Source of the DNA: Pseudomonadota bacterium | GTDB lineage: Bacteria; Pseudomonadota; Alphaproteobacteria; Rhodobacterales; Rhodobacteraceae | DNA: 64,000 bases | Direction: 5' to 3' | NCBI GenBank assembly: GCA_020161615.1 | Contig: JAIUPD010000002.1 | Span: 1-64,000, forward strand | Program-made: the position numbers and the translations under genes | Notes under the pieces: generated by a model | The model's input: only the letters and a program-made list of their open reading frames with translations | Database searches by the model: none | Told to the model about the DNA's origin: nothing | Shown: one piece after another, positions 51,826-59,683 of the stretch | Position numbering within the stretch: the stretch's first letter is position 1 | Layout of the letters: every line of letters begins with the position of its first letter

Positions 51826-52125
51826 TCACCCGCGCCGGTCCCCCTGGCGCGGGTTTTCCTTTGCCAGCCGTGTGGCGGGGTGATTCTGGCCCCAGATACG
51901 CCGGGCGTCCCGCGCCAGCGTCCGCGCCTCGGCCCGGTCGAGCTGGGCGCGGGCCTCGGCGGGGTCGCCGGTTTCGGCCATCGCCCGGGTCCAGAGTTTC
52001 AGCGCCGAGCGGGGGCTCCAGGGCAGGGCCGCGGCGCAGAGCCAGAGGCGCAAGGGCGGTGGCAGCGCGTCATGCGCCCGCATCGAGCCATCCCGCCGCC
52101 GCAAGCCGCTGCGCAGGTTAGGCAT
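51826..52125 (-). CDS. DUF6525-like small protein
   Basis: A 99-residue basic protein: [20 protein letters not shown], then [20 protein letters not shown] and an acidic Ala/Glu/Arg helix ([20 protein letters not shown]) ending near [12 protein letters not shown]. It resembles the Rhodobacterales family of unknown function DUF6525 as I recall it. It overlaps the COG0523 gene end by 8 nt, so it probably shares its regulation. Its last codons lie in the stem of the peroxiredoxin terminator. Confidence 0.68.
   Translation of the reverse strand: MPNLRSGLRRRDGSMRAHDALPPPLRLWLCAAALPWSPRSALKLWTRAMAETGDPAEARAQLDRAEARTLARDARRIWGQNHPATRLAKENPRQGDRRG
51828..51858 (+). terminator. intrinsic terminator of the peroxiredoxin gene
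   Basis: ACCCGCGCC pairs with GGCGCGGGT around a 9-nt loop, followed by TTTCC. It is about 20 nt after the peroxiredoxin stop and is embedded in the 3' coding end of the opposing DUF6525 gene. Confidence 0.7.
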
Positions 52126-53320
52126 CGCCCCGGCCCCAGCGCGGGAAGGGGTCGGGCAGGGCCAGGGCATCGCCGGGTTCGCGCGCGCCCTGCACCAGTG
52201 CGGCGTCCAGCGCCCGGCGAATCGCGGCCTCGTCCATCCCGGCGCCGATGAAGACCAGTTCCTGCCGCCGGTCGCCCCAGGGCTCGGCCCAATGCTCGCG
52301 CATCTCGGCCTGTATCCGCGGGTCGTCGGGCCAGCGGTCGCGCGGGACCGCGGCCCACCACATCCCCAAGGGTGAGACCGAGGACAGCGCACCGGCCAGG
52401 CTGAACTCGGCCACCCAGGCGGGGCGCGTCGCGATCCAGAAATGCCCCTTGGCGCGGATCACCCCGGGCAGCGGGCCGTTCAGCACCTCATGCAGCCGCT
52501 GCGGGTGAAAGGGCGCCCGGGCGCGGTAGACGAAGCTGGCGATGCCGTATTCCTCGGTTTCGGGCACGTGCTGGTCGAAGCCATACAGTTCCTTGGCCCA
52601 GAGCGGATGCTCCTGCGCCCGGTCGAAATCGAAAAGCCCGGTGGCGAGGATGTCGGCCGCCGCGACCTGCGCCCGATCCGTCTCGATCAGCCGCGCGTCG
52701 GGGTTCAGCGCCCGCACGATCTTGCGCGCCGCATCCAGCCGCGCGGGCCCCGCATCCGTTACCTTGTTCAGCACGATCACATCGGCGAACTCGATCTGCT
52801 CGGTCAGCAGCTGCACCAGATGCCGCGTGTCGCCCTCGCCGGCGGTCTCGCCCCGGTCGGCCAGCGCGTCGTGGCTGGCGAAATCGCGCGGCAGGTTCAC
52901 CGCATCCACCACTGTGACCATGGTGTCCAGCCGCGCCACATCGTCAAGCGCCTGCCCCTCTTCGTCGCGGAAGGCGAAGGTGGCGGCGACGGGCAGGGGC
53001 TCGCTGATGCCGGTCGATTCGATCAGCAGATGGTCGAAGCGGCCTTCCTCGGCCAGCGCGCGAACCTCGGCCAGCAGATCGCCGCGAAGCGTGCAGCAGA
53101 TGCAGCCGTTCGACATCTCGACCATCCGCTCCTCGCCCCGGCGCAGATCGACCCCGGCGGCGACCAGATCGGCGTCGATGTTGACCTCGGACATGTCGTT
53201 GACGATGACCGCCACGCGCAGCCCCTCGCGGTTGTTCAGCACATGGTTCAGCAGCGTCGTCTTGCCGGCGCCGAGGAAGCCCGACAGGACGGTGACGGGC
53301 AGGCGGGGATCAGGGGACAT
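52118..53320 (-). CDS. COG0523 (CobW/ZNG1-type) GTP-dependent metallochaperone
   Basis: A 400-residue GTPase. Walker A is in [17 protein letters not shown] near residue 12; the metal motif CICC is in [29 protein letters not shown] is Walker B-like, and the NKVTD guanine motif follows. A CobW C-terminal domain contains [17 protein letters not shown]1-type members deliver zinc to targets. Others activate nitrile hydratase, which is notable because nthA is 7 kb away. The ATG at 53320 has TGAGG upstream; an ATG at 53332 is in frame. A Zur-like dyad lies 19 nt before the start and favours zinc. Confidence 0.9.
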   Translation of the reverse strand: MSPDPRLPVTVLSGFLGAGKTTLLNHVLNNREGLRVAVIVNDMSEVNIDADLVAAGVDLRRGEERMVEMSNGCICCTLRGDLLAEVRALAEEGRFDHLLIESTGISEPLPVAATFAFRDEEGQALDDVARLDTMVTVVDAVNLPRDFASHDALADRGETAGEGDTRHLVQLLTEQIEFADVIVLNKVTDAGPARLDAARKIVRALNPDARLIETDRAQVAAADILATGLFDFDRAQEHPLWAKELYGFDQHVPETEEYGIASFVYRARAPFHPQRLHEVLNGPLPGVIRAKGHFWIATRPAWVAEFSLAGALSSVSPLGMWWAAVPRDRWPDDPRIQAEMREHWAEPWGDRRQELVFIGAGMDEAAIRRALDAALVQGAREPGDALALPDPFPRWGRGDA

Positions 53321-53338
53321 GCGGGGCCTCATAGGGCA

Positions 53339-53353
53339 TGTGATAATATAACA
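53339..53353 (-). promoter_or_regulatory. Zur-box-like dyad upstream of the COG0523 gene
   Basis: On the minus strand TGTTATATTATCACA matches TGTTATA-N-TATAACA at 13 of 14 arm positions. It stands out as AT-rich in GC-rich surroundings and lies 19 nt before the ATG at 53320, so a bound repressor would block the promoter. Zur control is inferred. Confidence 0.6.
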
Positions 53354-53459
53354 ATAGAGGCGCCGATGACGGAAGGCAACCGGCGCTGTCGCGCCGATGT
53401 GTTGAGCCGTGAGCAACTTCCCTGCTGCGGCACGGCAGGGGCTGCGCTATCTAGGCGGC

Positions 53460-54080
53460 ATGAACCGTCGCATGCTCCTTGCCACGCTGGCCTTTGCCGG
53501 CCTCGCCCTCGCCCAGCCGGCTGTCGCCGCGCCGATCTCGCTGGCCGAGATTTCGCGCTATTTCAATTCATTCCGCACGGCGCAGTCGGATTTCACCCAG
53601 GTGAACCCCGATGGCTCCATCTCGACCGGACGGCTGATGATCCACCGTCCCGGGCGGGTGCGTTTCGAATACGATGCGCCTGACCGGTCGCTGGTGCTGG
53701 CCTCGAACGGGGCGGTGAACATCTTCGACGCGCGCTCGAACGCCGGGCCCTCGACCTATCCGCTGTCGCGCACGCCGCTGAACCTGATCCTGGACGATAC
53801 CGTCAACCTAGAGCGCGACCGCATGGTCGTCCAGCATGGCGAGGACGGGCCGACCACGGTGGTCGTGGCGCAGGATCCGGCGCATCCCGAATACGGCAGC
53901 ATCCGGCTGGTGTTCAGCGCCAACCCGACCGAACTCAGGCAATGGGTCATCACCGATGACACCGGGCGCGAGACGACGGTGATCCTGGGCACGCTCAGGA
54001 CCGGCGTGTCGCTCGGCTCGTTGCTGTTCAGCCTCGATGCCGAGCTGGATCGCCGGGGCCTGTCGCTGCAGGACCGTTAA
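53460..54080 (+). CDS. lolA: outer-membrane lipoprotein carrier protein LolA
   Basis: A 206-residue periplasmic chaperone that ferries lipoproteins from LolCDE to the outer membrane. A signal peptide (about 1-23, ending AVAA) precedes the LolA fold: LAEISRYFNSFRTAQSDFTQ, then GRLMIHRPGRVRFEYDAP, YPLSRTPLNLILDD and SIRLVFSANPTELRQWVITD. The ATG at 53460 was chosen for the signal peptide. The stop region overlaps the converging SLT lipoprotein gene by 4 nt. Confidence 0.92.
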   Translation: MNRRMLLATLAFAGLALAQPAVAAPISLAEISRYFNSFRTAQSDFTQVNPDGSISTGRLMIHRPGRVRFEYDAPDRSLVLASNGAVNIFDARSNAGPSTYPLSRTPLNLILDDTVNLERDRMVVQHGEDGPTTVVVAQDPAHPEYGSIRLVFSANPTELRQWVITDDTGRETTVILGTLRTGVSLGSLLFSLDAELDRRGLSLQDR

Positions 54081-54670
54081 CGGCGCCCGCAGGCGCGCAG
54101 CTGCGTGTCGTACATCACCGCGCGATCGGCCACGCGGTCGGCCACGCGCAGCAGCCAGGCCTGGTTCTGATAGCTGCCGCGGGCATAGCCCGTGTGCCCC
54201 TCGTGATAGGCGAGGTAGAGGTTGCGCGCGTCGGTCGGCGGGATGCCGTTGCGCTGCGCCGAGAGCGAGGAATACCAGCCGATGAAATCGGTCGCGTCGC
54301 GGATGTCGTCGCGCGAGGCGCGGCGGTTGCGGGTCGAGGATTGATATTCCTCCCAGGTGCCGTCCAGCGCCTGGCTGTAGCCATAGGCCGAGGATTGCCG
54401 CCCCATCGGAATGACCCCCAGCGCATAGCGATGCGGCGTGCGGGCATCGCCCCGGAAGCGGCTTTCGGCATGGATGATCGCCATCTGCACCGGCACCGGC
54501 ACGTCCCAACGGCGCTCGGTGTCGCGCATGGCGCGCAGATAGGCCGGGCGCTCGTCCGCCAGCGCGCAGGCGTCGTCCAGATTGCGGGGAGGGGCATGGT
54601 CGCGCCCGCCGCAAGCGGCCAGGACCGACAATGCCAGAACCGCCGCCGCAAGGCGGGGAACGCTGCTCAT
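54077..54670 (-). CDS. transglycosylase SLT-domain lipoprotein
   Basis: A 197-residue predicted lipoprotein with signal peptide and lipobox LAAC (Cys20). The SLT-like domain has the catalytic glutamate region VQMAIIHAESRFRGDA near residue 62, AYGYSQALDGTWEEYQ near 95, and LYLAYHEGHTGYARGSYQNQ near 150. It would cleave peptidoglycan from the outer-membrane side. Similar short SLT lipoproteins are common in Rhodobacterales. A run of A/T about 20 nt upstream may be part of the promoter. Confidence 0.88.
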   Translation of the reverse strand: MSSVPRLAAAVLALSVLAACGGRDHAPPRNLDDACALADERPAYLRAMRDTERRWDVPVPVQMAIIHAESRFRGDARTPHRYALGVIPMGRQSSAYGYSQALDGTWEEYQSSTRNRRASRDDIRDATDFIGWYSSLSAQRNGIPPTDARNLYLAYHEGHTGYARGSYQNQAWLLRVADRVADRAVMYDTQLRACGRR

Positions 54671-54921
54671 GATACTGCCTCGATCTTTTTTTTACCTTCG
54701 TAACGCATTTCGGGGCGTTTTGGAACGATCTTGCGGGGAAAATGCCGTAACGAGGACGTGTCCGCGCGTGATCGGGACCGATCGGGTTGCGACGCCACAA
54801 TCTTGCCGCAATGGCGCCACTGTTGGGACAGGATTCACAGACTGTTTCCCCGTGATCCCACGGACCCGTATGGACGTTAACCACCGACTCACGCTAGATG
54901 GTCGGTGTGAAGGACCGTTCC

Positions 54922-55248
54922 ATGCTCAAGACACACGCGAAATTCCGGCTCGGCCAGGTGGTCCGCCACCGCAAGCACCCGTTCCGCGGTGTGGTCTTCG
55001 ATGTGGACGCGATCTTCGCCAATACGCAGGAATGGTACGACGCGATCCCCGAGGATAGCCGTCCGGCCAAGGATCAGCCCTTTTACCACCTGCTGGCCGA
55101 GAACGATAACAGCTATTACGTGGCCTATGTGTCCGAGCAGAACCTGGTTGCGGACGAGACGGGCGAGCCGATCGACCATCCCGATCTGCCGGATCTGTTC
55201 GGCGATTTCGAGAACGGCTTCTATCCGCTTCAGGCGCAGTTGAACTGA
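54922..55248 (+). CDS. hspQ: heat shock protein HspQ
   Basis: A 108-residue hemimethylated-DNA-binding/YccV-type protein: AKFRLGQVVRHRKHPFRGVV, then EWYDAIPEDSRPAKDQPFYH, AYVSEQNLVADETGEPIDHP and LFGDFENGFYPLQ. In E. coli HspQ it is a specificity factor for Lon. The ATG at 54922 gives the family N-terminus; an in-frame ATG at 54898 is less likely. The 250-nt gap upstream shows no further gene and no heat-shock promoter that I can call. Confidence 0.94.
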   Translation: MLKTHAKFRLGQVVRHRKHPFRGVVFDVDAIFANTQEWYDAIPEDSRPAKDQPFYHLLAENDNSYYVAYVSEQNLVADETGEPIDHPDLPDLFGDFENGFYPLQAQLN

Positions 55249-55429
55249 GTTTCTGACGCAGGCGTCCCGCCGCCCGGGGCCCCGTCGAGCGCGCCGCTCC
55301 GGCGCTGTTCCGGGGATGGGCAGTGCCCAGAGGCTCAGCCGTCTTCGGTCGCCGGCGGGGAATGTCGCGTCTTCTCTCCCGGTTTTTCGCGCCGCGCGAG
55401 GCGCGCCCTCCGCCCTTGGCCGTGTGCGG

Positions 55430-55948
55430 TCAATCCGCCCAGGGGATGCGCAGGCTCAGCCGGTTCCAGTCGCCGTCCCGGGCATAGCGCAGATCGGTGG
55501 TCAGGCAGCGGATGATGTGCCAGCCGAACCCGCCTTCAGGCAGGTGATCGGGGGGCGCGATCAGGGGCAGGTCCGGGTCCGGCACCACGCCGGCGGGCAG
55601 GGGGTGGCCCTGGTCGGATATCGTGCAGCCCAGGCCCGCGCGCAGCAGATCGACGCGCAGTTCGACCGGACCCGTCGCCTTGCCATAGGCGTGTTCGGCG
55701 ATGTTGTTCAGGACTTCCGCCAGCACCAGTTCGGCGTTCGACAGATCGTCCGGCGTAAGCCCGGCACGGGTCAGCTCGGTCACCAGATCGGCCAGAACCG
55801 CCCGGGTCGTCTTGTCCGCAGCCAGGAAGCCGCGCAGGAAAAGGGGGCGCCGTTCGTCCGCGTCGGTCCGTTCTTGCCCGGCCGACGCCCGGGGCCGGGA
55901 GGCGGCGGAGACGCTGGACTCTGACATGCTCACAGCACGGCCCGACAT
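55430..55948 (-). CDS. RsbW-like anti-sigma/serine kinase ATPase domain protein
   Basis: A 172-residue GHKL ATPase of the anti-sigma-factor type. After a disordered Ser/Ala/Arg-rich tail (1-38), the domain shows ELVLAEVLNNIAEHAYG (N-box) near residue 95, CTISDQGHPLP (G1 box) near 130 and PEGGFGWHIIRCLTTDLRY (G2 box). It probably phosphorylates the STAS protein encoded 22 nt upstream, in a partner-switching pair. No sigma factor or PP2C phosphatase gene is adjacent. The ATG at 55948 follows GAGAGGA; an ATG at 55927 is possible. Confidence 0.85.
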   Translation of the reverse strand: MSGRAVSMSESSVSAASRPRASAGQERTDADERRPLFLRGFLAADKTTRAVLADLVTELTRAGLTPDDLSNAELVLAEVLNNIAEHAYGKATGPVELRVDLLRAGLGCTISDQGHPLPAGVVPDPDLPLIAPPDHLPEGGFGWHIIRCLTTDLRYARDGDWNRLSLRIPWAD

Positions 55949-55970
55949 TGTTTCATCCTCTCTCCCGCGG

Positions 55971-56306
55971 TCAGCCGGTGGCCCGCAACGCGCCGGGGAG
56001 TTCGGGGTGAATGGTAAAGACACTGTCCATGCGTGTCAGGCGGAAAACCTTGGCCACCGGCGGGGTCAGGCCGGAAAGCTCCAACCGCCGCTCGCTGCCC
56101 AGAAGTTTCATGACCGCCACCACGGCGCCCAGCCCGCTGCTGTCGAGGAAGGTGACGTTGGACAGGTCCAGAATGACGGGGTTTCCCGGCGCCTCGGCCT
56201 CCGTCCGCACGGCCTCCTTGAATTCGATCGCGACGGCGGCGTCGATCCGGCTGTCCATGACGGTAACGACCAGCGCCTGGCCGATCCGTGACGTGGCGAT
56301 GTCCAC
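55971..56306 (-). CDS. STAS-domain anti-sigma factor antagonist
   Basis: A 111-residue single STAS domain with the phosphorylation site in VTFLDSSGLGAVVAVMKLL (Ser near residue 57) and RRLELSGLTPPVAKVFRLTR. It starts with GTG at 56306 behind GGAGGA. It precedes the RsbW-like kinase gene by 22 nt, so the two form an antagonist/kinase pair as in general-stress or surface signalling modules. The downstream output is not encoded nearby. Confidence 0.9.
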   Translation of the reverse strand: MDIATSRIGQALVVTVMDSRIDAAVAIEFKEAVRTEAEAPGNPVILDLSNVTFLDSSGLGAVVAVMKLLGSERRLELSGLTPPVAKVFRLTRMDSVFTIHPELPGALRATG

Positions 56307-56389
56307 TCCATCCTCCGCAATTGTCCTGTTCCTGGAAGAGCCTAGGCGCTAAACGTTACTGAAAGGTTTACGTCCGAAGGGAGAGCCCG

Positions 56390-57583
56390 ATGGCCGACGT
56401 CGTCATCATTGGTGCCGCGCGCACCCCGATGGGTGGTTTCCAGGGTATTTTCAAGGGTGTGCCGGCGGCCGAGCTGGGGGGCGTGGCCATTGCGGCGGCG
56501 CTGGAGAGCGCGGGTACCCCGCCCGAGCGGGTCGAGGAATTGCTGATGGGCTGCGTCCTGCCCGCGGGCCAGGGGCAGGCGCCGGCCCGGCAGGCCGGGT
56601 TCAAGGCGGGCCTCGGCCCCGAGGTGCCGGCGACCACGCTGAACAAGATGTGCGGCTCTGGCATGAAGGCGGCGATGATCGCCCATGACCAGATCGCGCT
56701 GGGCCAGACCGGGCTGATGGTCGCGGGCGGCATGGAAAGCATGACCGAGGCGCCCTATCTGCTGCCCAAGATGCGGGCGGGCGCCCGGATCGGCCATCAG
56801 CAGGTGATCGACCACATGTTCCTGGACGGGCTGGAGGATGCCTATGTCCGCGACGAGAGTGGCGGCGGCCGCCTGATGGGCACCTTCGCCGAGGATTGCG
56901 CCCAGCATTACCAGTTCTCGCGTGAGGCGCAGGATGACTACGCGCTGGGCTCGCTGACCAATGCGCTTGCCGCCCAGGCGGATGGCGCCTTCGACGGCGA
57001 GATTGCGGCGGTCACGCTGCACACGCCCAAGGGCGAGGTGACGGTCACTGCCGATGAGCAGCCCGCCAATGCCAGGCCCGAGAAGATTCCGACGCTGAAA
57101 CCCGCGTTCCGCAAGGATGGAACGGTGACGGCGGCCAATGCCTCGTCCATCTCGGACGGGGCGGCCGCGCTGGTCCTGGCGTCGCGCGACCGGGCCGAGG
57201 CTCTGGGTGCGCCGATCCGCGCCATCGTCCGGGGGCACGCCAGCCACGCCCAGGCGCCGGGCTGGTTCACCACCGCGCCGGTGCCGGCGGCGCGCAAGCT
57301 GTTGGAGCGGCTGGGCTGGTCGGTCGCGGATGTCGATCTGTGGGAGGTCAACGAGGCCTTCGCCGTGGTGCCCATGGCCTTCATGCGCGAGATGGGAGTC
57401 CCCCGCGACCGGATGAACGTGAACGGCGGCGCCTGTGCGCTGGGTCATCCGATCGGCGCCTCGGGTGCGCGGATCATCGTGACCTTGCTGCACGCGCTGG
57501 AGAACCGGGGGCTCAAGCGGGGCGTCGCCGCCATCTGCATCGGGGGCGGCGAGGGGACGGCGATCGCCATCGAGCGGCCCTGA
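56390..57583 (+). CDS. acetyl-CoA acetyltransferase (thiolase)
   Basis: A 397-residue thiolase. Acyl-carrying Cys88 is in TTLNKMCGSGMKAAM; MVAGGMESMTEAPYLLP, NVNGGACALGHPIGASGARI (catalytic His) and the C-terminal CIGGGEGTAIA (second Cys) complete the site. It joins two acetyl-CoA to acetoacetyl-CoA or runs in reverse, and may feed PHB synthesis or acetoacetate use. No phaB or phaC is adjacent, so no phaA/atoB symbol is given. The last motif has GEG where most have GMG. Confidence 0.93.
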   Translation: MADVVIIGAARTPMGGFQGIFKGVPAAELGGVAIAAALESAGTPPERVEELLMGCVLPAGQGQAPARQAGFKAGLGPEVPATTLNKMCGSGMKAAMIAHDQIALGQTGLMVAGGMESMTEAPYLLPKMRAGARIGHQQVIDHMFLDGLEDAYVRDESGGGRLMGTFAEDCAQHYQFSREAQDDYALGSLTNALAAQADGAFDGEIAAVTLHTPKGEVTVTADEQPANARPEKIPTLKPAFRKDGTVTAANASSISDGAAALVLASRDRAEALGAPIRAIVRGHASHAQAPGWFTTAPVPAARKLLERLGWSVADVDLWEVNEAFAVVPMAFMREMGVPRDRMNVNGGACALGHPIGASGARIIVTLLHALENRGLKRGVAAICIGGGEGTAIAIERP

Positions 57584-57641
57584 GGTCAGGGGCGCCACCG
57601 CCAGGGGCCTGCGCTCCGGTGCCCGGCCCCCGAAAACATTT

Positions 57642-57669
57642 CGACGCGCGCCGGGGAGGGCGCGCGTCG
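57642..57669. terminator. hairpin between converging genes
   Basis: CGACGCGCGCC pairs with GGCGCGCGTCG around GGGGAG, an 11-bp perfect stem. On the minus strand it is followed by AAATGTTTTC, so it suits the secreted-repeat gene best and may also stop thiolase transcripts. Confidence 0.65.
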
Positions 57670-57698
57670 TGAGGGTAGTTCCGGGATGCCCTCGGCGA

Positions 57699-58079
57699 TC
57701 AGCGGGCATCGCTCCAGTTGCGCGGGTCGTTGTTCGACGGCACACGCAGGGGATCGGCGAAGTTGCTGACGTTGAGCACTTCATCGGCGTTCAGGCCCGC
57801 GACATTCAGGTCGCGCGACGAATAGACGTCACCGGCCCGGACTTGCAGCTGGGCGGGGGCTTCGAATTGGACGACGTCCGAGGCGTTCAGGCCAGCGACG
57901 GCCAGATCACGGGCCGAGAAGACGTTGCCGGCGCGCAGGGCGACGGTATTGGACGAGGCGGTCGCGGCGACGGCCGACGGGGTCACGATGCCAACGCCAT
58001 TGACGTCCGCTGCATTGGCAGCGACGGCGCCCAGAGCGGCAAAAGCGGCGACGGCGGCGGTGGTGATAACGCGGTTCAT
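57699..58079 (-). CDS. secreted protein with two 32-residue repeats
   Basis: A 126-residue protein with a signal peptide (about 1-23, ending ANAA). The mature part holds two tandem units 32 residues apart: RAGNVFSARDLAVAGLNASD (from residue 49) and RAGDVYSSRDLNVAGLNADE (from residue 81), then NVSNFADPLRV. The RAG(D/N)V(Y/F)S-x-RDL core faintly recalls PRC-barrel-like sequences. There are no cysteines and no membrane segment after the signal. The ATG at 58079 was chosen for the signal peptide. Function unknown. Confidence 0.8.
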   Translation of the reverse strand: MNRVITTAAVAAFAALGAVAANAADVNGVGIVTPSAVAATASSNTVALRAGNVFSARDLAVAGLNASDVVQFEAPAQLQVRAGDVYSSRDLNVAGLNADEVLNVSNFADPLRVPSNNDPRNWSDAR

Positions 58080-58329
58080 TTCAGTGTCTCTTGTTGTTCT
58101 GTCTGTGTGTGTTTGTGATCGTTTGCGGTCACGAGCTTCAGGTAAGACTTCCTGCGCTGTCATCAATCCGTAACATATATGCCCGAATTGACCGGCGACT
58201 GTGCGAAAATGCGCGGTAAAACGCGCGTGAGGGGTCTTGAACCTTTAACATGCGTAACGTTCTGTCGATTTCATAACAGAAGATCCCGGCCGGCCTGTCA
58301 GGCCGCCGGTCTGGAAGAACCCCAGGCAC

Positions 58330-58361
58330 GGGGCGACGGCGGCGGGTGCCGTCGTCGCCCC
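58330..58361 (-). terminator. long GC hairpin after the SnoaL-like gene
   Basis: A 14-bp stem (GGGGCGACGGCGGC with GCCGTCGTCGCCCC, one G-T pair) and a GGGT loop lie 7 nt after the stop at 58369 on the minus strand. No T run follows. The sequence from there to the next start (58080-58329) is gene-free. Confidence 0.5.
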
Positions 58362-58368
58362 GAACGCC

Positions 58369-58806
58369 TCAGTTCGCGCCCTGTGCCATGTCGGCCGAGA
58401 TCAGCCAGCCTTGCCCCGCCCGGGTGAAATAGAGCAGCGACCGTCCCCGCATCGTCTGGGGCGCGGCGCCCTGCGGCCGGATCGTCGCCTCCCACAGGAT
58501 GACCATCGCGGCGCGGTCGGTGCCGGTGTCGGTGCGGGCCTGCAGGATGGCCAGCGCCGCGTATCCGGCCCCGAAATTGCGCGCCCAGGCGTCGCGGATC
58601 GCATCGCGTCCCGCGATCACGGGCTGCGAGGCGACAAGAACGATCGCCTCGGGCGCATAGAGCGCGGCGACGGCGCCTGCATCCTGCGCGGCGACGGCGG
58701 CCACCATGCGGTCGGCGGCCTCGCGCGGGGTGGCGACCTGGGCGGCGGCCGGGGACAGGGACAGGAGGACGGCGAGAGCAACGGTCAGAGAGAGCAGGGC
58801 TTGCAT
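58369..58806 (-). CDS. secreted SnoaL-like/DUF4440 protein
   Basis: A 145-residue protein with a signal peptide (about 1-22, ending AAAQ) and one NTF2-like alpha+beta barrel: MVAAVAAQDAGAVAALYAPE, then GRDAIRDAWARNFGAGYAAL and LLYFTRAGQGWLISADMAQG. Such domains bind small ligands or act as isomerases/hydrolases, and the name SgcJ/EcaC is often given without evidence. The ligand is unknown. It is a single gene between gene-free stretches. Confidence 0.82.
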   Translation of the reverse strand: MQALLSLTVALAVLLSLSPAAAQVATPREAADRMVAAVAAQDAGAVAALYAPEAIVLVASQPVIAGRDAIRDAWARNFGAGYAALAILQARTDTGTDRAAMVILWEATIRPQGAAPQTMRGRSLLYFTRAGQGWLISADMAQGAN

Positions 58807-58874
58807 GAAAGAACCTCGTTGAAATGCGCGGTCAGTCTACGCCCGCTCGGCCCGCGGCGCTTTACCCATTCGGG

Positions 58875-59189
58875 TTAGAGCCTGCGTGCCGATCCCCGTG
58901 TCCAGGCCGCGCGCAGCGGCCCCTCCAGCGTTTCGGGGTCGAGGTCGGGAAGAGTCACCTCGGTCCAGCCCCGAGCGCCCCAGGCGTTCGGGATAGGTCG
59001 GACATGGTTGGGCAGGAGGACCGCGTAATGCGCCTGTTCCTCGGGCGAGAGGTTGAGGTTGGCGCTGCGCCCATCCGGCGACAGAGAGGCATAGATCCGC
59101 CGCACCCGAAAGGCGCTGCGGTCGAAATGCGGTGCCTCTTCGGTGCCGGGCAGGGCCAGCGCCATCGCCCGGAACCCCGCCCCGGTCAT
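58875..59189 (-). CDS. MmcQ/YjbR family protein
   Basis: A 104-residue CyaY-like-fold protein: FRAMALALPGTEEAPHFDRS, FRVRRIYASLSPDGRSANLN, and GWTEVTLPDLDPETLEGPLR. The family is annotated as DNA-binding on structural grounds; cellular role is unknown. The ATG at 59189 overlaps the VOC gene by 4 nt. The pair is divergent from a TetR gene. Confidence 0.88.
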   Translation of the reverse strand: MTGAGFRAMALALPGTEEAPHFDRSAFRVRRIYASLSPDGRSANLNLSPEEQAHYAVLLPNHVRPIPNAWGARGWTEVTLPDLDPETLEGPLRAAWTRGSARRL

Positions 59190-59629
59190 GCGCCCTGTTC
59201 CGACCAGCGGCGCTGCATTTCCGCCGGCGTCAGCGCCTCGACATTCTGCGACAGCATCCAGCGATGGCCGAACGGGTCCAGCACGATGGCGCTGCGCTCG
59301 CCGAAACTTTGCGTCGCTGGCGGGCGGAGGACCAGCGCCCCGGCCCGCTGGGCCCGCGCGGTGGCGGCATCGGCGTCATCGGTCGCCAGATGCAGCGTTA
59401 CCGCGGTACCGCCGAGGGTATCGGGGCTGATGGCGCCGAAATCGGGGTATTCGTCGGCGATCATGACCAGCGCGCCGGCGATCTTCAACTCGGCATGGCC
59501 GATGCGGCCATCGGCGGGGTCGGTCATGCGAAAGACTTCTTCGGCGGCAAAGGCATCCCGGTAGAAATCGACCGCCGCGGCGGCGTTGCGGCAGACCAGA
59601 TAGGGGCTGAGCGAGAGCAGGGCAGGCAT
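59186..59629 (-). CDS. VOC family (PhnB/glyoxalase-like) protein
   Basis: A 147-residue protein with two beta-alpha-beta-beta-beta repeats of the vicinal oxygen chelate fold: LSPYLVCRNAAAAVDFYRDA, RIGHAELKIAGALVMIADEY, VTLHLATDDADAATARAQRA and IVLDPFGHRWMLSQNVE. Acid and His ligands are present (HAELKI, FGHRW), but the reaction cannot be stated. It is divergent from a TetR gene across 54 nt that holds a dyad, and is probably controlled by it. Confidence 0.87.
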   Translation of the reverse strand: MPALLSLSPYLVCRNAAAAVDFYRDAFAAEEVFRMTDPADGRIGHAELKIAGALVMIADEYPDFGAISPDTLGGTAVTLHLATDDADAATARAQRAGALVLRPPATQSFGERSAIVLDPFGHRWMLSQNVEALTPAEMQRRWSEQGA

Positions 59630-59664
59630 CGGCGACTCCGGTTCGGGGTTGACAGTGAATTATG

Positions 59665-59682
59665 TTACGTTACGTTTCGTAA
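59665..59682. promoter_or_regulatory. candidate TetR operator between tetR and the VOC gene
   Basis: TTACGTTACGTTTCGTAA has TTACG/CGTAA arms around 8 nt and ends one base before the tetR ATG at 59684. The patch also has a direct repeat of GTTAC. It is suited to controlling both divergent genes. Confidence 0.55.
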
Positions 59683-59683
59683 T

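Noticed and set aside
52118-53320. COG0523 protein as activator of the nearby nitrile hydratase
   Set aside because: It is 7 kb away in another unit and carries a Zur-like operator, and the nitrile hydratase operon already has its own accessory gene. It is kept only as an alternative.
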